Positions 35,201 through 44,024 are shown, counted from the first letter of the stretch. The stretch is 64,000 nucleotides of DNA from Novacetimonas maltaceti (GCF_002906255.1 NZ_POTC01000006.1:45302-109301), one strand, 5' to 3'. Numbers and translations: made by a program. Notes: a model not told the origin generated them from the sequence alone.

Positions 35201-35671
35201 TCAGCCGATGTTCTGCGCGGGCGGTGGCGCGGCGGCGATTCCATGATGGCGGTGCAGGAACGGGACATTGGCGAAGAAGAAGTCGTCCCATGTCTGGCTC
35301 GACAGCAGGGTGCCGCCCACCGCGCCGAACACGGCAAAGACCAGCCCGCAGATGGCCGCGCGCTTCTTCCACCGGCTTTCGGCAATGCGCGCCTTCGTCA
35401 GCTTCGCCTGCTCCAGCCGGTTACGCTCCTTCTGCGCGCCGGTATGTTCGGCCAACTGGCGGGTCAGGTCCTGTATGTCGCGCGACTGCCGCTCCATCGC
35501 GGCGGCGGAGACGGCGGAACGCTCCTTCCCCTCGGCCCGCACGGCGCCAAGTTCGTGACGGATGTCGTCCAGCTTCCCGTCCACGCCATCGCGCCAGCGT
35601 TCGAGGGAGCCGATACGCTCCCCATGGTCGTCGAGGATGCCCTGCACGTCGGGCGTCAGGTCTTCGGTCAT
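35201..35671 (-). CDS. Coiled-coil membrane protein of the lysis region
   Basis: A 156-residue protein with a long charged coiled coil (residues 10-105, including GSLERWRDGVDGKLDDIRHE) and one transmembrane helix near 110-130 (AAICGLVFAVFGAVGGTLL). Such a build is common for phage DUF1515-like/holin-associated or inner-spanin-like proteins. The start at 35671 (MTEDLTPD) is preferred to one 15 bases earlier. Function is inferred from position only. Confidence 0.6.
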   Translation of the reverse strand: MTEDLTPDVQGILDDHGERIGSLERWRDGVDGKLDDIRHELGAVRAEGKERSAVSAAAMERQSRDIQDLTRQLAEHTGAQKERNRLEQAKLTKARIAESRWKKRAAICGLVFAVFGAVGGTLLSSQTWDDFFFANVPFLHRHHGIAAAPPPAQNIG

Positions 35672-35737
35672 CTGTGTTCCAGGCAATAAAAAACCGCCTC
35701 ATCGGGCGGCGGGACAGGCGCGGATTGTGCGGTGTGA

Positions 35738-36151
35738 TTACGCGGCGGGGGCGGTCCCCAGCGCCTGTTCGATCTGCGCCATCGTCAGGTGCCCCGGCCC
35801 GTTCTCCACCACGGAAATCCCGCAGATCAGGCGTGCCATCGTGGCCGTGTCGCGCAGGTCCAGCACGGTGTCGGGGCCAACGCCCATCCGCTGGCACAGG
35901 ATCGAAATATACGCGCCCGTCGCGTTCTCACACGCGGGCGCATAGACGCACACGATGGACGAAACCGTGGTCAGTCCCCGCGCACCGTAGCGGATCAACT
36001 GGTCGCGCAGCGCCCGGATGCCATCCGCCATGGTCGGGAACGCGGCAAAGCGTGGGTCGGCCACGCCGGTTTCCAGATGCGCGCCCGCCTGCCCCACGTA
36101 ATCGAGGTTGCCCGGATTGTTGTTGCGGATGCCACGTGGAAGGACGCTCAT
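35738..36151 (-). CDS. Phage cell-wall hydrolase (structural protein P5-like)
   Basis: A 137-residue protein beginning MSVLPRGIRNNNPGNLDY, the signature of the lytic P5/muramidase-like family in phages and their hosts. It probably cleaves peptidoglycan during lysis or entry. It continues with FAAFPTMADGIRALRDQL and TTVSSIVCVYAPACENAT, also conserved in the group. It overlaps the preceding gene by 4 bases (ATGA). It is the best endolysin candidate in the prophage. Confidence 0.82.
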   Translation of the reverse strand: MSVLPRGIRNNNPGNLDYVGQAGAHLETGVADPRFAAFPTMADGIRALRDQLIRYGARGLTTVSSIVCVYAPACENATGAYISILCQRMGVGPDTVLDLRDTATMARLICGISVVENGPGHLTMAQIEQALGTAPAA

Positions 36152-36432
36152 GCCGTTGTGGCCGTGGTTGCGGGCGGCGTGTAGATGCTGCCGACCGGGT
36201 AGGATTTCGCCGCATCCAGCGCATAGGCAAACCCGTCCGGCGGGGTCAGGCCGTCCATGCCGGTCATCGACCATGTGGACACGACCGTGCCCACCGCCCC
36301 GGCGACGGTGGCGGCCGGGATGACGGGCGTCTCACCCGCAAGGTAGCTGTAGGGCGGCTGCAACATCAGCGCCTTGGTGCGATACAGGATATAGTTCTGC
36401 ATCGTGGGGGCCGTGGTGGTGGTATCGGTCAT
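36148..36432 (-). CDS. Small hypothetical protein after the tail-fibre genes
   Basis: A 94-residue Thr/Ala/Pro-rich protein (MTDTTTTAPTMQNYILYRTK) without membrane segments. It lies between the fibre-assembly gene and the hydrolase gene and overlaps the latter. Position suggests a small virion or fibre-related protein, but no domain is recognised. Confidence 0.55.
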   Translation of the reverse strand: MTDTTTTAPTMQNYILYRTKALMLQPPYSYLAGETPVIPAATVAGAVGTVVSTWSMTGMDGLTPPDGFAYALDAAKSYPVGSIYTPPATTATTA

Positions 36433-36447
36433 TTCGGGTTCCTGCGG

Positions 36448-36873
36448 TTATGCAATGGCGGGCGCGGGCGGCAGGCCAGGGCCTGTCGCATCCGCGCCAT
36501 CGGCAATGGCCCTGAGCGTTTTCTGGTAATCCACCCACTGCGGCGGCGGGGCGATCCCCAGCGATCCGTATTCGTCCCACACGACCTGCCGCGCAAGCCG
36601 CAGCGCCTGCGCCGCCCTGTCGGAAAGCGGGGCGGCCCGCGCCTGCGTGTGTTCCACCAGTTTTCCGCCGCGCACGCCATGTCCGACCGCCTTGCGCGAC
36701 GCCCATTCTTCCGGCGTCAGGGGGAGCAGGACTTCGGCGGGTGGAAGGTGCGATATGTCCCTGTAGAAGGCGGCATCGTACCACCCGGTCACCGGCGTCG
36801 GCTGCGCGGCGGTGCGGTCATACGCCGCGTAATACCGGGCCGGGTGTGTGGTTTTCCATTCCGTGTTCATCAT
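36448..36873 (-). CDS. Tail fibre assembly chaperone-like protein
   Basis: A 141-residue protein immediately downstream of, and overlapping by 4 bases, the tail fibre gene. The centre reads VLLPLTPEEWASRKAVGHGV, similar to the LT-x-E-EW region of tail-fibre assembly (Gp37/DUF4376-type) proteins, and the C-terminal half is helical. Such proteins help fold and attach the fibre. The start has two consecutive Met codons. Confidence 0.65.
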   Translation of the reverse strand: MMNTEWKTTHPARYYAAYDRTAAQPTPVTGWYDAAFYRDISHLPPAEVLLPLTPEEWASRKAVGHGVRGGKLVEHTQARAAPLSDRAAQALRLARQVVWDEYGSLGIAPPPQWVDYQKTLRAIADGADATGPGLPPAPAIA

Positions 36874-38348
36874 ACCGGTCCTTCCGCGATGACCTGGACC
36901 AGGCCATAGGCGTCATAATCGACCCCACCCGCCGCCGAGCGGGTGAACAGCGTGACGCCTGTCGCTGTCGGGGCGCTGTGCAGGTTGCACCATGCGCTGA
37001 CACCGCCTGTCGTGTTGGTGTTTGCCAGCATCGCGACGACCGAAGGCGCGGATGCGAACGCAATGGGGAACGTGATCGTGGGTGTTGCGGTCGTGGTGTT
37101 GACCGTGAACGCCAGCCGCATCACGCCATTGATGACCGAGAACGTGCCACCAGACACGGTGCCGGAACGCACGTTCCCCGAAACCGGCAGCTGGAGGTCA
37201 ATGGCGCCGGGCGACCCGCCCACGGAAAACATGGCATTGCCGCTGGCGTCGTAGAAAACGGCGTTCCCGTCTTCCTGCAATGCGAAGCTGTAGGCATTGC
37301 CGCCGCCATAGTAATACTTGGTCCAGCCGCCATTCGGGACGTTGTAGTTGAAGCCGACCGTGCCGGAGAAATCGATTGCCCCCCCGATCGTGACATTCCC
37401 CGTCAGCGGCACGTAATTCGCGAAATTGGCCGTCAGGGCCGCGACCTCGTTGGCGCGGGCCGTGGATTCCGCCGCAAGGTTCGCATTGGTCGCCTGCAAC
37501 TGTGGCTGGCTGGCGAAGATCAGGATGCCGCCGTCATAGCTGATAAAGGCCGTCCCCCAGGAGGGGCGATAGGCCAGCACCGTAACCTGCGCGTCGCTCT
37601 GCGTCGGGTCGCCAACACCGGAAACCAATCTGGCTTCAGCAGCCTCGGCGCGGGCAATTTCCCCTGTCAGGGAATTGGACAGCACGCCTTCCGCCTGTTG
37701 GGCGCGGGAAATCTCCCCGACAAGGAAGGCGGAAAGCGTGTTCTCGGCCGTTGTGGCGCGTGTGACCTCGTCCGTCACGTCCGAATGGTTGGCAAGCGGC
37801 CCCTTGTCCGTGCCATCCACCTGATACGCCAGACGGCCGGCATACGTCCCCTGCCCCCAGCCGAGGTATATTTTATTGCCCCCCTGCTGCGTGCCGCCCC
37901 CCTGCTGCACCGGGGTGAAGCCAAGCGCCACCTGCAGTCCGGCAAACAGCGACTGCCACGCCGCCCCCGCGGCCCCCGGCGTAGTCATGTTGTCATCGGT
38001 GGTGGAGACGTAATACGTGCCCGCCGCCACCCCCGACACGATGGCGTTCATCGGGTATCCGCCGATCGCGGTTGCAAACGTGCTGTCCCACGCGCCCAGA
38101 TATCCCGACTGGTACGCCTGCAGCACGGACGTCACCCAGTTGAGGATGCCGTTCATGTCCGCCCCCGATGGCGGCGTCCCCCCGGCGGAGACCGGGTCGA
38201 ACGTCACCGGCGGGAAGCCGTCCGCCAGGGACGCGGCCCCCGCCGTCACCCCGACCTGCGACGCCTGCGGGATCGCGCGGATATAGGCCGCCCCCGCGCC
38301 AGAGGCGAAGGGAAGCGCGAACTTTGCCGGAAAGGAACCCTGTTTCAC
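36870..38348 (-). CDS. Tail fibre protein
   Basis: A 492-residue receptor-binding tail fibre. GTG at 38348 is preceded by GGAGG at ideal distance and is coupled to the previous stop. The N-terminal half (PFASGAGAAYIRAIPQASQ and PVTFDPVSAGGTPPSGADMN) is the conserved baseplate-binding region of such fibres. Residues 230-330 contain short coiled-coil repeats typical of trimeric fibres. The C-terminal 150 residues form a Gly/Thr-rich beta domain likely to contact the host surface. Confidence 0.82.
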   Translation of the reverse strand: MKQGSFPAKFALPFASGAGAAYIRAIPQASQVGVTAGAASLADGFPPVTFDPVSAGGTPPSGADMNGILNWVTSVLQAYQSGYLGAWDSTFATAIGGYPMNAIVSGVAAGTYYVSTTDDNMTTPGAAGAAWQSLFAGLQVALGFTPVQQGGGTQQGGNKIYLGWGQGTYAGRLAYQVDGTDKGPLANHSDVTDEVTRATTAENTLSAFLVGEISRAQQAEGVLSNSLTGEIARAEAAEARLVSGVGDPTQSDAQVTVLAYRPSWGTAFISYDGGILIFASQPQLQATNANLAAESTARANEVAALTANFANYVPLTGNVTIGGAIDFSGTVGFNYNVPNGGWTKYYYGGGNAYSFALQEDGNAVFYDASGNAMFSVGGSPGAIDLQLPVSGNVRSGTVSGGTFSVINGVMRLAFTVNTTTATPTITFPIAFASAPSVVAMLANTNTTGGVSAWCNLHSAPTATGVTLFTRSAAGGVDYDAYGLVQVIAEGPV

Positions 38349-38917
38349 GAAACCTCCATACGGTAGGCGACAGAGACACCGGCGGGGCGGGGCAGCACGC
38401 CCGACGCCTCGACAATGGAAATCTCCACCGGGGTCAACTGGAAATCGAAACTGTAGGTCATGGTCATGTCGCCGCCATCGGCCACCCACGCATTGCCGCG
38501 CCCGGCAAACAGCGTCATCAGGATGGCGTTCAGGCTGAGGACCGAGCCATCGGTGATGTTCGCCATGGCCTTGGCATAGATCAGGGTGCGGAACGCATCG
38601 TCCGCCAGCGCGTAATTGGCGGTGGAGACGGACCCGTTATAGAACGGCCCCTGCCCGAAGGGGGCGGCGGACGTGTTGCCGGCCTCCCCAAAACCCCAGA
38701 ACAGGTCTTCGGTGATCGTAAGCACCCGGCTGATGCCGACAATGCGGCCCCACACGTCAAGGCCATGGCCCTGCGCCGTCTGCACGTTCCAGACCAGGTC
38801 ATAAAAGCTGTCGATGCTGGCCGTCGGGTCGATGCACTGGTTCCATGCGTCGATCAGGGTGCAGATCGTGGGGCTGCTGGCATACTGGCTGAGGATCGTC
38901 CGTTGCACGTTATCCAT
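38345..38917 (-). CDS. DUF2612 baseplate protein (tail protein I-like)
   Basis: A 190-residue protein of the DUF2612 type found next to baseplate J in contractile phages. TILSQYASSPTICTLIDAWN at the N-terminus and FYDLVWNVQTAQGHGLDVWG are the diagnostic blocks. It probably connects the fibre to the baseplate wedge. It starts one base after the baseplate J stop and overlaps the fibre start. Confidence 0.8.
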   Translation of the reverse strand: MDNVQRTILSQYASSPTICTLIDAWNQCIDPTASIDSFYDLVWNVQTAQGHGLDVWGRIVGISRVLTITEDLFWGFGEAGNTSAAPFGQGPFYNGSVSTANYALADDAFRTLIYAKAMANITDGSVLSLNAILMTLFAGRGNAWVADGGDMTMTYSFDFQLTPVEISIVEASGVLPRPAGVSVAYRMEVS

Positions 38918-38918
38918 G

Positions 38919-40136
38919 TCACACCAGCGCCAGCGTGATGTTGGCGGGGTCGAGCGTGGGGGCCTGGCTGATGTCCATCTGCACCGTAAAGCCGGTGGGC
39001 GTGGCGGCCGTGCCGATCGTGATTTCCACGATCTGCGCCCATGTGCCCAGTGCCGCGATCCCGGCATAGAACCGGCTGGCATACAGCCTGCTTGCGATGC
39101 GCGCGCGCGTCCCGCCATCCGTGCCGTCGAACGCGGCGGCCACCGCCGCCTGTATCTGCGTCAGCGCATCCGACGGCACGCCCGCCGAACTGGCGATCGA
39201 CACGGCAATGAAAATGGGCGTGGGCGTCGCGTAATCGAACGACACGGCATAGGACGGCGCGGTGGTATAGGCCGCGTTCGGGTCCGACACCGTGACCGTG
39301 GTGCCGCCGGTATAGCCACATCCCGGCGGCTTTTTGTGCAAGATCGCCAGTGCAATGGCCGACGCATCGCCCCCCACCACGCTGGCATAGACGCTGTGCG
39401 CGGCAATCGCGACGCCGCCCGTGGTGACGGTGGCGGACGTGGGATTGTCCGTCACATACGCATCCGTCACCCCCGAAACCGACAGGATGTTCGCAAGGAT
39501 GGCGGCGTTGGAGCCGATGGAATTCCCCGCCACGGTGGCGGCACGCCGTGCCTCGAACGCGGCGCGGCCCTCAAGGTCCGTGCCCGTCACGCCTGCCGCC
39601 GTGTTCGTGACCGACACCAGTCCCGCCACCGCCTGGTAGACCGAGATCGCACCCGCCGGACACGACACCGGCCCCGTGGTGGTGCAGGCGAACTCCATCA
39701 CCAGCGTGCCCGTCGCGGGGATCGTCCCGGCCGAGGTCGCGGCATAATGGTATCCCGCGCTGTCCTGCACCAGCGTGCCGGCCGGGACGACCGTCCCCGC
39801 AGCACCCGCGCACACGCACGACACCACGGTCGCCGTCGCCGCCTTGCGGGAGATGAAGTAGATCCGTGCGATCGCATCCTGCATCCGTCCCGACGCGAAC
39901 GCCGGGTCCACCCCGTTCGCAAGGGCTGCGAACGCATCGTTGCAGTCACCGATGATGGCACTCAGGCTGCTGGCCAACTGCCCCTGCGGCGTGGACAGGT
40001 CGGTATTGAGGCTGCCGCCGAACGCGGCGCTGATATCGGCCATCACCCCGGTCAGGATGTCGCTTTCGGCGGGCGCGACAAAGCCGGTGGCGCCCAGCGT
40101 GGCGGACGGCACGGACGTGGTGCTAGAAACTGACAC
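38919..40136 (-). CDS. Baseplate J-like wedge protein
   Basis: A 405-residue baseplate J/gp47-type protein. N-terminal ESDILTGVMADISAAFGGSL and QLASSLSAIIGDCNDAFAAL, the central GRAAFEARRAATVAGNSIGS, and VSGVTDAYVTDNPT are conserved across the family. It forms part of the baseplate wedge that triggers sheath contraction. It overlaps the preceding small baseplate gene by 14 bases. Confidence 0.87.
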   Translation of the reverse strand: MSVSSTTSVPSATLGATGFVAPAESDILTGVMADISAAFGGSLNTDLSTPQGQLASSLSAIIGDCNDAFAALANGVDPAFASGRMQDAIARIYFISRKAATATVVSCVCAGAAGTVVPAGTLVQDSAGYHYAATSAGTIPATGTLVMEFACTTTGPVSCPAGAISVYQAVAGLVSVTNTAAGVTGTDLEGRAAFEARRAATVAGNSIGSNAAILANILSVSGVTDAYVTDNPTSATVTTGGVAIAAHSVYASVVGGDASAIALAILHKKPPGCGYTGGTTVTVSDPNAAYTTAPSYAVSFDYATPTPIFIAVSIASSAGVPSDALTQIQAAVAAAFDGTDGGTRARIASRLYASRFYAGIAALGTWAQIVEITIGTAATPTGFTVQMDISQAPTLDPANITLALV

Positions 40137-40476
40137 TTGCGGTTCCTCCCGTGGTCAGGGTGACAAGGATGGCGCCCGACAGCACCCGGTCCGCGCCGAT
40201 GGCCGTCAGCACGCACCGCGCATCGGCCACCCCGGACACCGCGCGCGCCGTGGCCTCCACCTGCGCGCGAAAGGCCGCGGGCGACTGCCCCACCCCCAGC
40301 ACGAGGTTGAAATAGGCAATCCCCTTCGCCGTGTCGTACCAGCATTCCCCCACGAACGTCCGCACCGCCGTCGCCACGTCCTGCAGCACGCAGTACGGCG
40401 CGGACGCCACCGCAATGTCACGCGACGCCGTGACACACAGGTCCCACGTCGTGCGGTCCAGAAGAAGCGAGGTCAT
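40123..40476 (-). CDS. Baseplate protein, Mu gp46/GPW-gp25-like
   Basis: A 117-residue protein (MTSLLLDRTTWDLCVTASRD at the start). The segments FVGECWYDTAKGIAYFN and ATARAVSGVADARCVL correspond to the gp46-type family that precedes baseplate J. The ATG at 40476 is chosen because further upstream codons fall in a repeat element. Its end overlaps the baseplate J start. Identification is by order and motif. Confidence 0.75.
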   Translation of the reverse strand: MTSLLLDRTTWDLCVTASRDIAVASAPYCVLQDVATAVRTFVGECWYDTAKGIAYFNLVLGVGQSPAAFRAQVEATARAVSGVADARCVLTAIGADRVLSGAILVTLTTGGTASVSF

Positions 40477-40500
40477 GATGTGCCTTTCATGTTGGGGCAT

Positions 40501-40781
40501 GGGCAAAGGCGTTCTTTTTTGAAAAAAAAGAACCAAAAAACTTCTGATTACATAAAGGGAAAATGCGCGTGCGCGTTCTGCGGACACAAATGGACAGAAG
40601 TCTTTTTGCTTCTTTTTCTCCAGAAAAAGAAGGGACAGTCCCATTCGCGGCAAAGGCGTTCTTTTTTGAAAAAAGAACCAAAAAACTTCTGATTACATAA
40701 GGGGAAAATGCGCGTGCGCGTTCTGCGGACACAAATGGATAGAAGTCTTTCTGCTTCTTTTTCTCCAGAAAAAGAAGGCCC
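40501..40781. repeat. Repeat family C, two tandem copies
   Basis: Two near-identical units (about 40501-40636 and 40649-40781). Each has a GTTCTTTTTTGAAAAAA(A)GAAC hairpin, a middle with GCGCGTGCGCG, and a CTTCTTTTTCTCCAGAAAAAGAAG hairpin given here in halves: CTTCTTTTTCTCC and AGAAAAAGAAG. They separate the spike gene from the gp46-like gene and interrupt an otherwise overlapping late operon. A related single hairpin occurs at 34020-34050. Confidence 0.8.
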
Positions 40782-41438
40782 TTACTCCGGCGTTCCTGTC
40801 TTGCCCGGTGCGGCGCTGACTGGATGAGTATGGCTTTTGCCGGAAATCCCGGCGGCGACGACATCGGCCTGTCCGGTGATGGTGCCACTCGACGTGATGT
40901 CGCAACTGACCTTCATGCTGGCGGCGTCCACCTCGAACGTGCCGGCGGTCTTCAGCCTGATCCCGTTGCCGGTCAGCCAGACATACTCGCTTGGCGCAGC
41001 GTTGAGGATCGGGGCGACATAGATCGCGTCCGCCATGTCATGGATGCGGAAGCTGCCGGGGGCGGCGGGGGCCCTGCTGGCCTTGGCGGCGCTGATGTCG
41101 CGGCCGCAGATGATGATGGCCCCGATATCGCCCACGCAGGGGTCGCAGATGACGGCGCTTGTGCCGCCCTGCATGCGGACATAGGGCACGTTGCGGATGA
41201 CGCCGTGCGGCATCGCCTGGCCCAGCGCGTCCTGCATGTGCACCAGCGGCTGCACATCGACAAAGCCGACCGGGTTCAGACCCGTGCCATTGACGGCAAC
41301 GACGCGCACCGGCGTATCCGCCCCCATCATCGCCAGCAGGCGGCGGCCCACCGCCTCGATGGAGCCATAGTCCGACCCGCCATCCTGCCGCGTCTGGAAC
41401 CCCGGAAAAGTCGTGTCCTGTCCTGCCATTTCCATCAT
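40782..41438 (-). CDS. Baseplate spike protein, gp138/gpV-like
   Basis: A 218-residue central spike protein. The region FVDVQPLVHMQDALGQAMPH, then VRMQGGTSAVICDPCVGDIG, is the Gp138 N-terminal OB-fold signature. The C-terminus SGKSHTHPVSAAPGKTG gives the short His-containing tip common in such spikes. It would pierce the outer membrane on contraction. The start overlaps the preceding stop (ATGA). Confidence 0.82.
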   Translation of the reverse strand: MMEMAGQDTTFPGFQTRQDGGSDYGSIEAVGRRLLAMMGADTPVRVVAVNGTGLNPVGFVDVQPLVHMQDALGQAMPHGVIRNVPYVRMQGGTSAVICDPCVGDIGAIIICGRDISAAKASRAPAAPGSFRIHDMADAIYVAPILNAAPSEYVWLTGNGIRLKTAGTFEVDAASMKVSCDITSSGTITGQADVVAAGISGKSHTHPVSAAPGKTGTPE

Positions 41439-42364
41439 CCTCCCACGGCGGGGCTGCCGGTGCGCAGGGCCGCGACATCGGTGAACCATGCGCCCTCTGG
41501 CACCTCGCTCTGCAGGTGGTGCGTGATCCGGTACGGCGTCCACACCCCATCCGATGCCATGGACAGTCCCCCCGCCGCAACGCCGGAGCGCACCCGCACG
41601 GGCGAAAGATAGGCGATGTCCGGCCGGAACAGCGTGCGAAACGATACCCCGTCCTGGTTATAGGCGGGATAGCCCAACAGCCCGGTCCCCGCGCTGATGA
41701 GCGGCGGCGTGCCCGCATCCCCATCGGTGGCGAGGTCGCGGCCCCATGCGGTCAGTGTACCATCCTGTATGTTGATGACGATGCCCGCGGCATGGCGGAT
41801 GCGTTCGATCCGGTCACGCGCGCAGCCCCATCCGTAATGGTCATGGATCATCACCCCGCCAAGGTTGTGCGCCACCAGGCGCAGCCCGCATTGCGCGGCA
41901 ATGTCCGACAGCACCGTTTCCACCGACACCGCCCCGGCATAGCCACCGGGCGGCAGGGGTAGCACCTGCAACCCGGCAATCGAACTGGCGGTGACGACAA
42001 ACGCCACGTCGGGGGCGGTGGCGAAATCGGTGAAGGCGTCGACCACCACGCCGCGAAACACCGCGACCATGGTATCGCCATGGGTGGCCTGCAGCGTGAC
42101 CGTGTTGCCGCAGGCCTGCATCTGCTGCTGCGGCGCGGTGGCGACCGGCATGGCCGACAGCACCGACAGGCGGTTCATCATCGGCAGGTCCATCCCCCCG
42201 ATCCGCAGCAACAGCGTGCTGCCGCTTGGCATGCCCGCATGCGTTACCTCGGCATGGCAGCGCAGGCCCGACAGCGTCAGCGTATCCGCCCCGCCCGCGC
42301 CAAACCCGCCCGACGCCACGGTGAAGGTCACGTCCAGCGCCCTTTGCATGAAATCAGGCTGCAT
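41435..42364 (-). CDS. Baseplate hub protein
   Basis: A 309-residue protein with features of Mu gp44/gpD-like hubs: TLTLSGLRCHAEVTHAG early, ITHHLQSEVPEGAWFTDVAA at the C-terminus, and a middle SVETVLSDIAAQCGLRLVAH domain like the hub tower. It supports the spike and tube. The ATG at 42364 (MQPDFMQ) is chosen as the first Met near the previous stop; the genes overlap by 11 bases. Confidence 0.75.
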   Translation of the reverse strand: MQPDFMQRALDVTFTVASGGFGAGGADTLTLSGLRCHAEVTHAGMPSGSTLLLRIGGMDLPMMNRLSVLSAMPVATAPQQQMQACGNTVTLQATHGDTMVAVFRGVVVDAFTDFATAPDVAFVVTASSIAGLQVLPLPPGGYAGAVSVETVLSDIAAQCGLRLVAHNLGGVMIHDHYGWGCARDRIERIRHAAGIVINIQDGTLTAWGRDLATDGDAGTPPLISAGTGLLGYPAYNQDGVSFRTLFRPDIAYLSPVRVRSGVAAGGLSMASDGVWTPYRITHHLQSEVPEGAWFTDVAALRTGSPAVGG

Positions 42365-42665
42365 CCTGCCCCTCCGCATAGGTCAGGACATAGCGCGCGC
42401 CCAGTCCCTCATATGACGGGTCGGTTGTCCCCTCGAGGTCGAGGAACGCAAGGTCGCCGGGCAGGCCGAAATGGCCATCGCGCACGATCCACGTCCGGTC
42501 GCGGCACAGCACGCCGCACAGGACCTGCGTGCCATTGCACCACACATCCATGAACAGCCCGGTGGAACGCTGCCTGACATCAAGGCGCAGCACCTGTCGG
42601 GAGACGACGACATTGACCGACTGCGCCGCGATGGCGGACAGGGGAATGACCTGTGGGGTCGCCAT
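42354..42665 (-). CDS. Small baseplate/tail protein (DUF6983-like)
   Basis: A 103-residue beta-rich protein (IPLSAIAAQSVNVVVSRQVL early; DLAFLDLEGTTDPSYEGLG late) of the kind that sits between the tail protein and hub genes in this phage type. It is co-directional and overlaps the hub gene. Function in baseplate assembly is inferred from order. Confidence 0.65.
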   Translation of the reverse strand: MATPQVIPLSAIAAQSVNVVVSRQVLRLDVRQRSTGLFMDVWCNGTQVLCGVLCRDRTWIVRDGHFGLPGDLAFLDLEGTTDPSYEGLGARYVLTYAEGQDAA

Positions 42666-42692
42666 TTACTGTACCTTTTGGAAAAGGATTTA

Positions 42693-42778
42693 AGGAATAA
42701 AAGTTTTTGGTGAAGCTTTTTCCAAAAAGCTTCGAAAGACGCCGCCTTTTTGAAAAAATCCGGCACCCGGAAACTTTT
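42693..42778. repeat. Repeat family B copy inside the prophage tail genes
   Basis: An 86-base copy with AAAAGTTTTTGGTG at one end and AAACTTTT at the other. It includes AAGCTTTTTCCAAAAAGCTT and a GCCGCCTTTTTG...CCGGC part-stem. It lies exactly between two tail genes. Confidence 0.8.
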
Positions 42779-42779
42779 A

Positions 42780-43511
42780 CTACAGGACTTCGGACAGCGC
42801 GGCGGCCTGCGTCGTGTCCGCATCGGTGGCCTGCACCGTGCCGCCGGACTGCATCACCTGTCCCGCCGCCGTCGCGGTGGTGGCATAGGACCGGGTCGCG
42901 GTGCACCGCACCTCCACCAGCATGACCTGCACCACCAGCAGCGTCACACCGCCGCGTGTCTCGCGCCGGTAACGGTGGCCGACCACATTGACCGACGCCA
43001 GCGAATATTCCGGCGTATGCACGGCATAGGTCGCGGTGTCGTCCTCCATCGCCGCAAGGGTCGCGAGGAACGACGCCCGCACCATCCGCGCGCCATCGCC
43101 CGTCATGTTGCCCCACGCAGCAATGGGCGAATACTGCGCCACAAGGCTGTCGAGGCCGCCGCTGCCCCCCTGCGACCCGTCGCACAGCATCTCCAGCATG
43201 AAACGGCGGGGGGCGGCGACCTTGTTGTACGAAACAAAAGCGCCGTCTTCCTGCGGGGCGTCGGAAATGGCATGCGCGCTTTCGAACTCCACCGCGCGCA
43301 CATGCGCCGCACCCAGCACCTGCGCGCCGGTGGCGTCAAAGATACCCCACAGGCTGGCCGCACTGCTGATCTGGTAGTCATCGAGCATGGTGCCCAGCGT
43401 GACCGAGCCCATGGCCTGCGCATCGTCGGCGACATTCCCCAGCACGGAGGGCACGCCCTGCATCGACGGCAGGTTCCACGTTGCGGGCATGGAGACGGGG
43501 ATGATGGTCAT
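42780..43511 (-). CDS. Prophage tail/baseplate protein
   Basis: A 243-residue protein starting MTIIPVSMPATWNLPSMQGV. It lies between the tape measure and the hub, where LysM-type or distal-tail proteins sit in contractile phages. No LysM is clear, but the beta-rich C-terminal half (SLASVNVVGHRYRRETRGGV) resembles the structural tail proteins at this place. The assignment rests on order and direction. Confidence 0.65.
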   Translation of the reverse strand: MTIIPVSMPATWNLPSMQGVPSVLGNVADDAQAMGSVTLGTMLDDYQISSAASLWGIFDATGAQVLGAAHVRAVEFESAHAISDAPQEDGAFVSYNKVAAPRRFMLEMLCDGSQGGSGGLDSLVAQYSPIAAWGNMTGDGARMVRASFLATLAAMEDDTATYAVHTPEYSLASVNVVGHRYRRETRGGVTLLVVQVMLVEVRCTATRSYATTATAAGQVMQSGGTVQATDADTTQAAALSEVL

Positions 43512-43548
43512 GGGCCTCTCCTGCGGGATGATGGTTCGTTCATGTGCC

Positions 43549-43612
43549 GTCTTTTTTCAGGACGGCGGCGTCTTTCGAAGCTTTTTGGAAAAAGCTTCAC
43601 CAAAAACCTTTA
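43549..43612. repeat. Repeat family B, short copy
   Basis: A 64-base partial copy with GACGGCGGCGTCTTTCGAAG, AAGCTTTTTGGAAAAAGCTT and CACCAAAAACC. It flanks the start of the tail protein gene and the small exported protein gene. Confidence 0.75.
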
Positions 43613-43655
43613 TTATTCCACCAGGTTATCTGACTTAATTTTTTCAAATAATCTC

Positions 43656-43943
43656 TTACGGCTTGAGGGGTTTGCATCTGACCCAGTGCATTTCAGCCTC
43701 AATGACGTCACGCGGTCCCCAGCAGATGTTGCGCTTTTCCAGAACGCCCAGAACCGCATCACGCCGATCACAGGCCGCCATGGTCGCCCGTGAAGTGCCG
43801 AGGCCGCCCCGGCATTGGTCATTCAGGTTCTCTTCCTTCGCCATCAGCGCCTGATCGGACAGACGCGGCCGCCCCGCATGCGCAGAACCACAAACCGCCG
43901 CCCCCATCAACAGGGCCAGCACCACCAATGTCTGCTTCATCAT
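43656..43943 (-). CDS. Small exported Cys-rich protein within the prophage (moron-like)
   Basis: A 95-residue protein with a signal peptide (LVVLALLMGAAVCGSAHA). The mature part has a pattern of four Cys: NDQCRGG, MAACDRRD, ICWGP and VRCKP. It resembles small periplasmic proteins with an N-D-x-C-R-G and C-W-G-P layout. It is not a virion gene by look; insertion between tail genes and flanking repeats suggest a cargo (moron) gene. Function is unknown. Confidence 0.65.
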   Translation of the reverse strand: MMKQTLVVLALLMGAAVCGSAHAGRPRLSDQALMAKEENLNDQCRGGLGTSRATMAACDRRDAVLGVLEKRNICWGPRDVIEAEMHWVRCKPLKP

Positions 43944-44024
43944 GTCATCCTTGGTTTCCGTACCTGCATCATATCATGCAGCAGGTTATGACACTTTTGA
44001 AACATGTCATTGATGCAGATGAAT

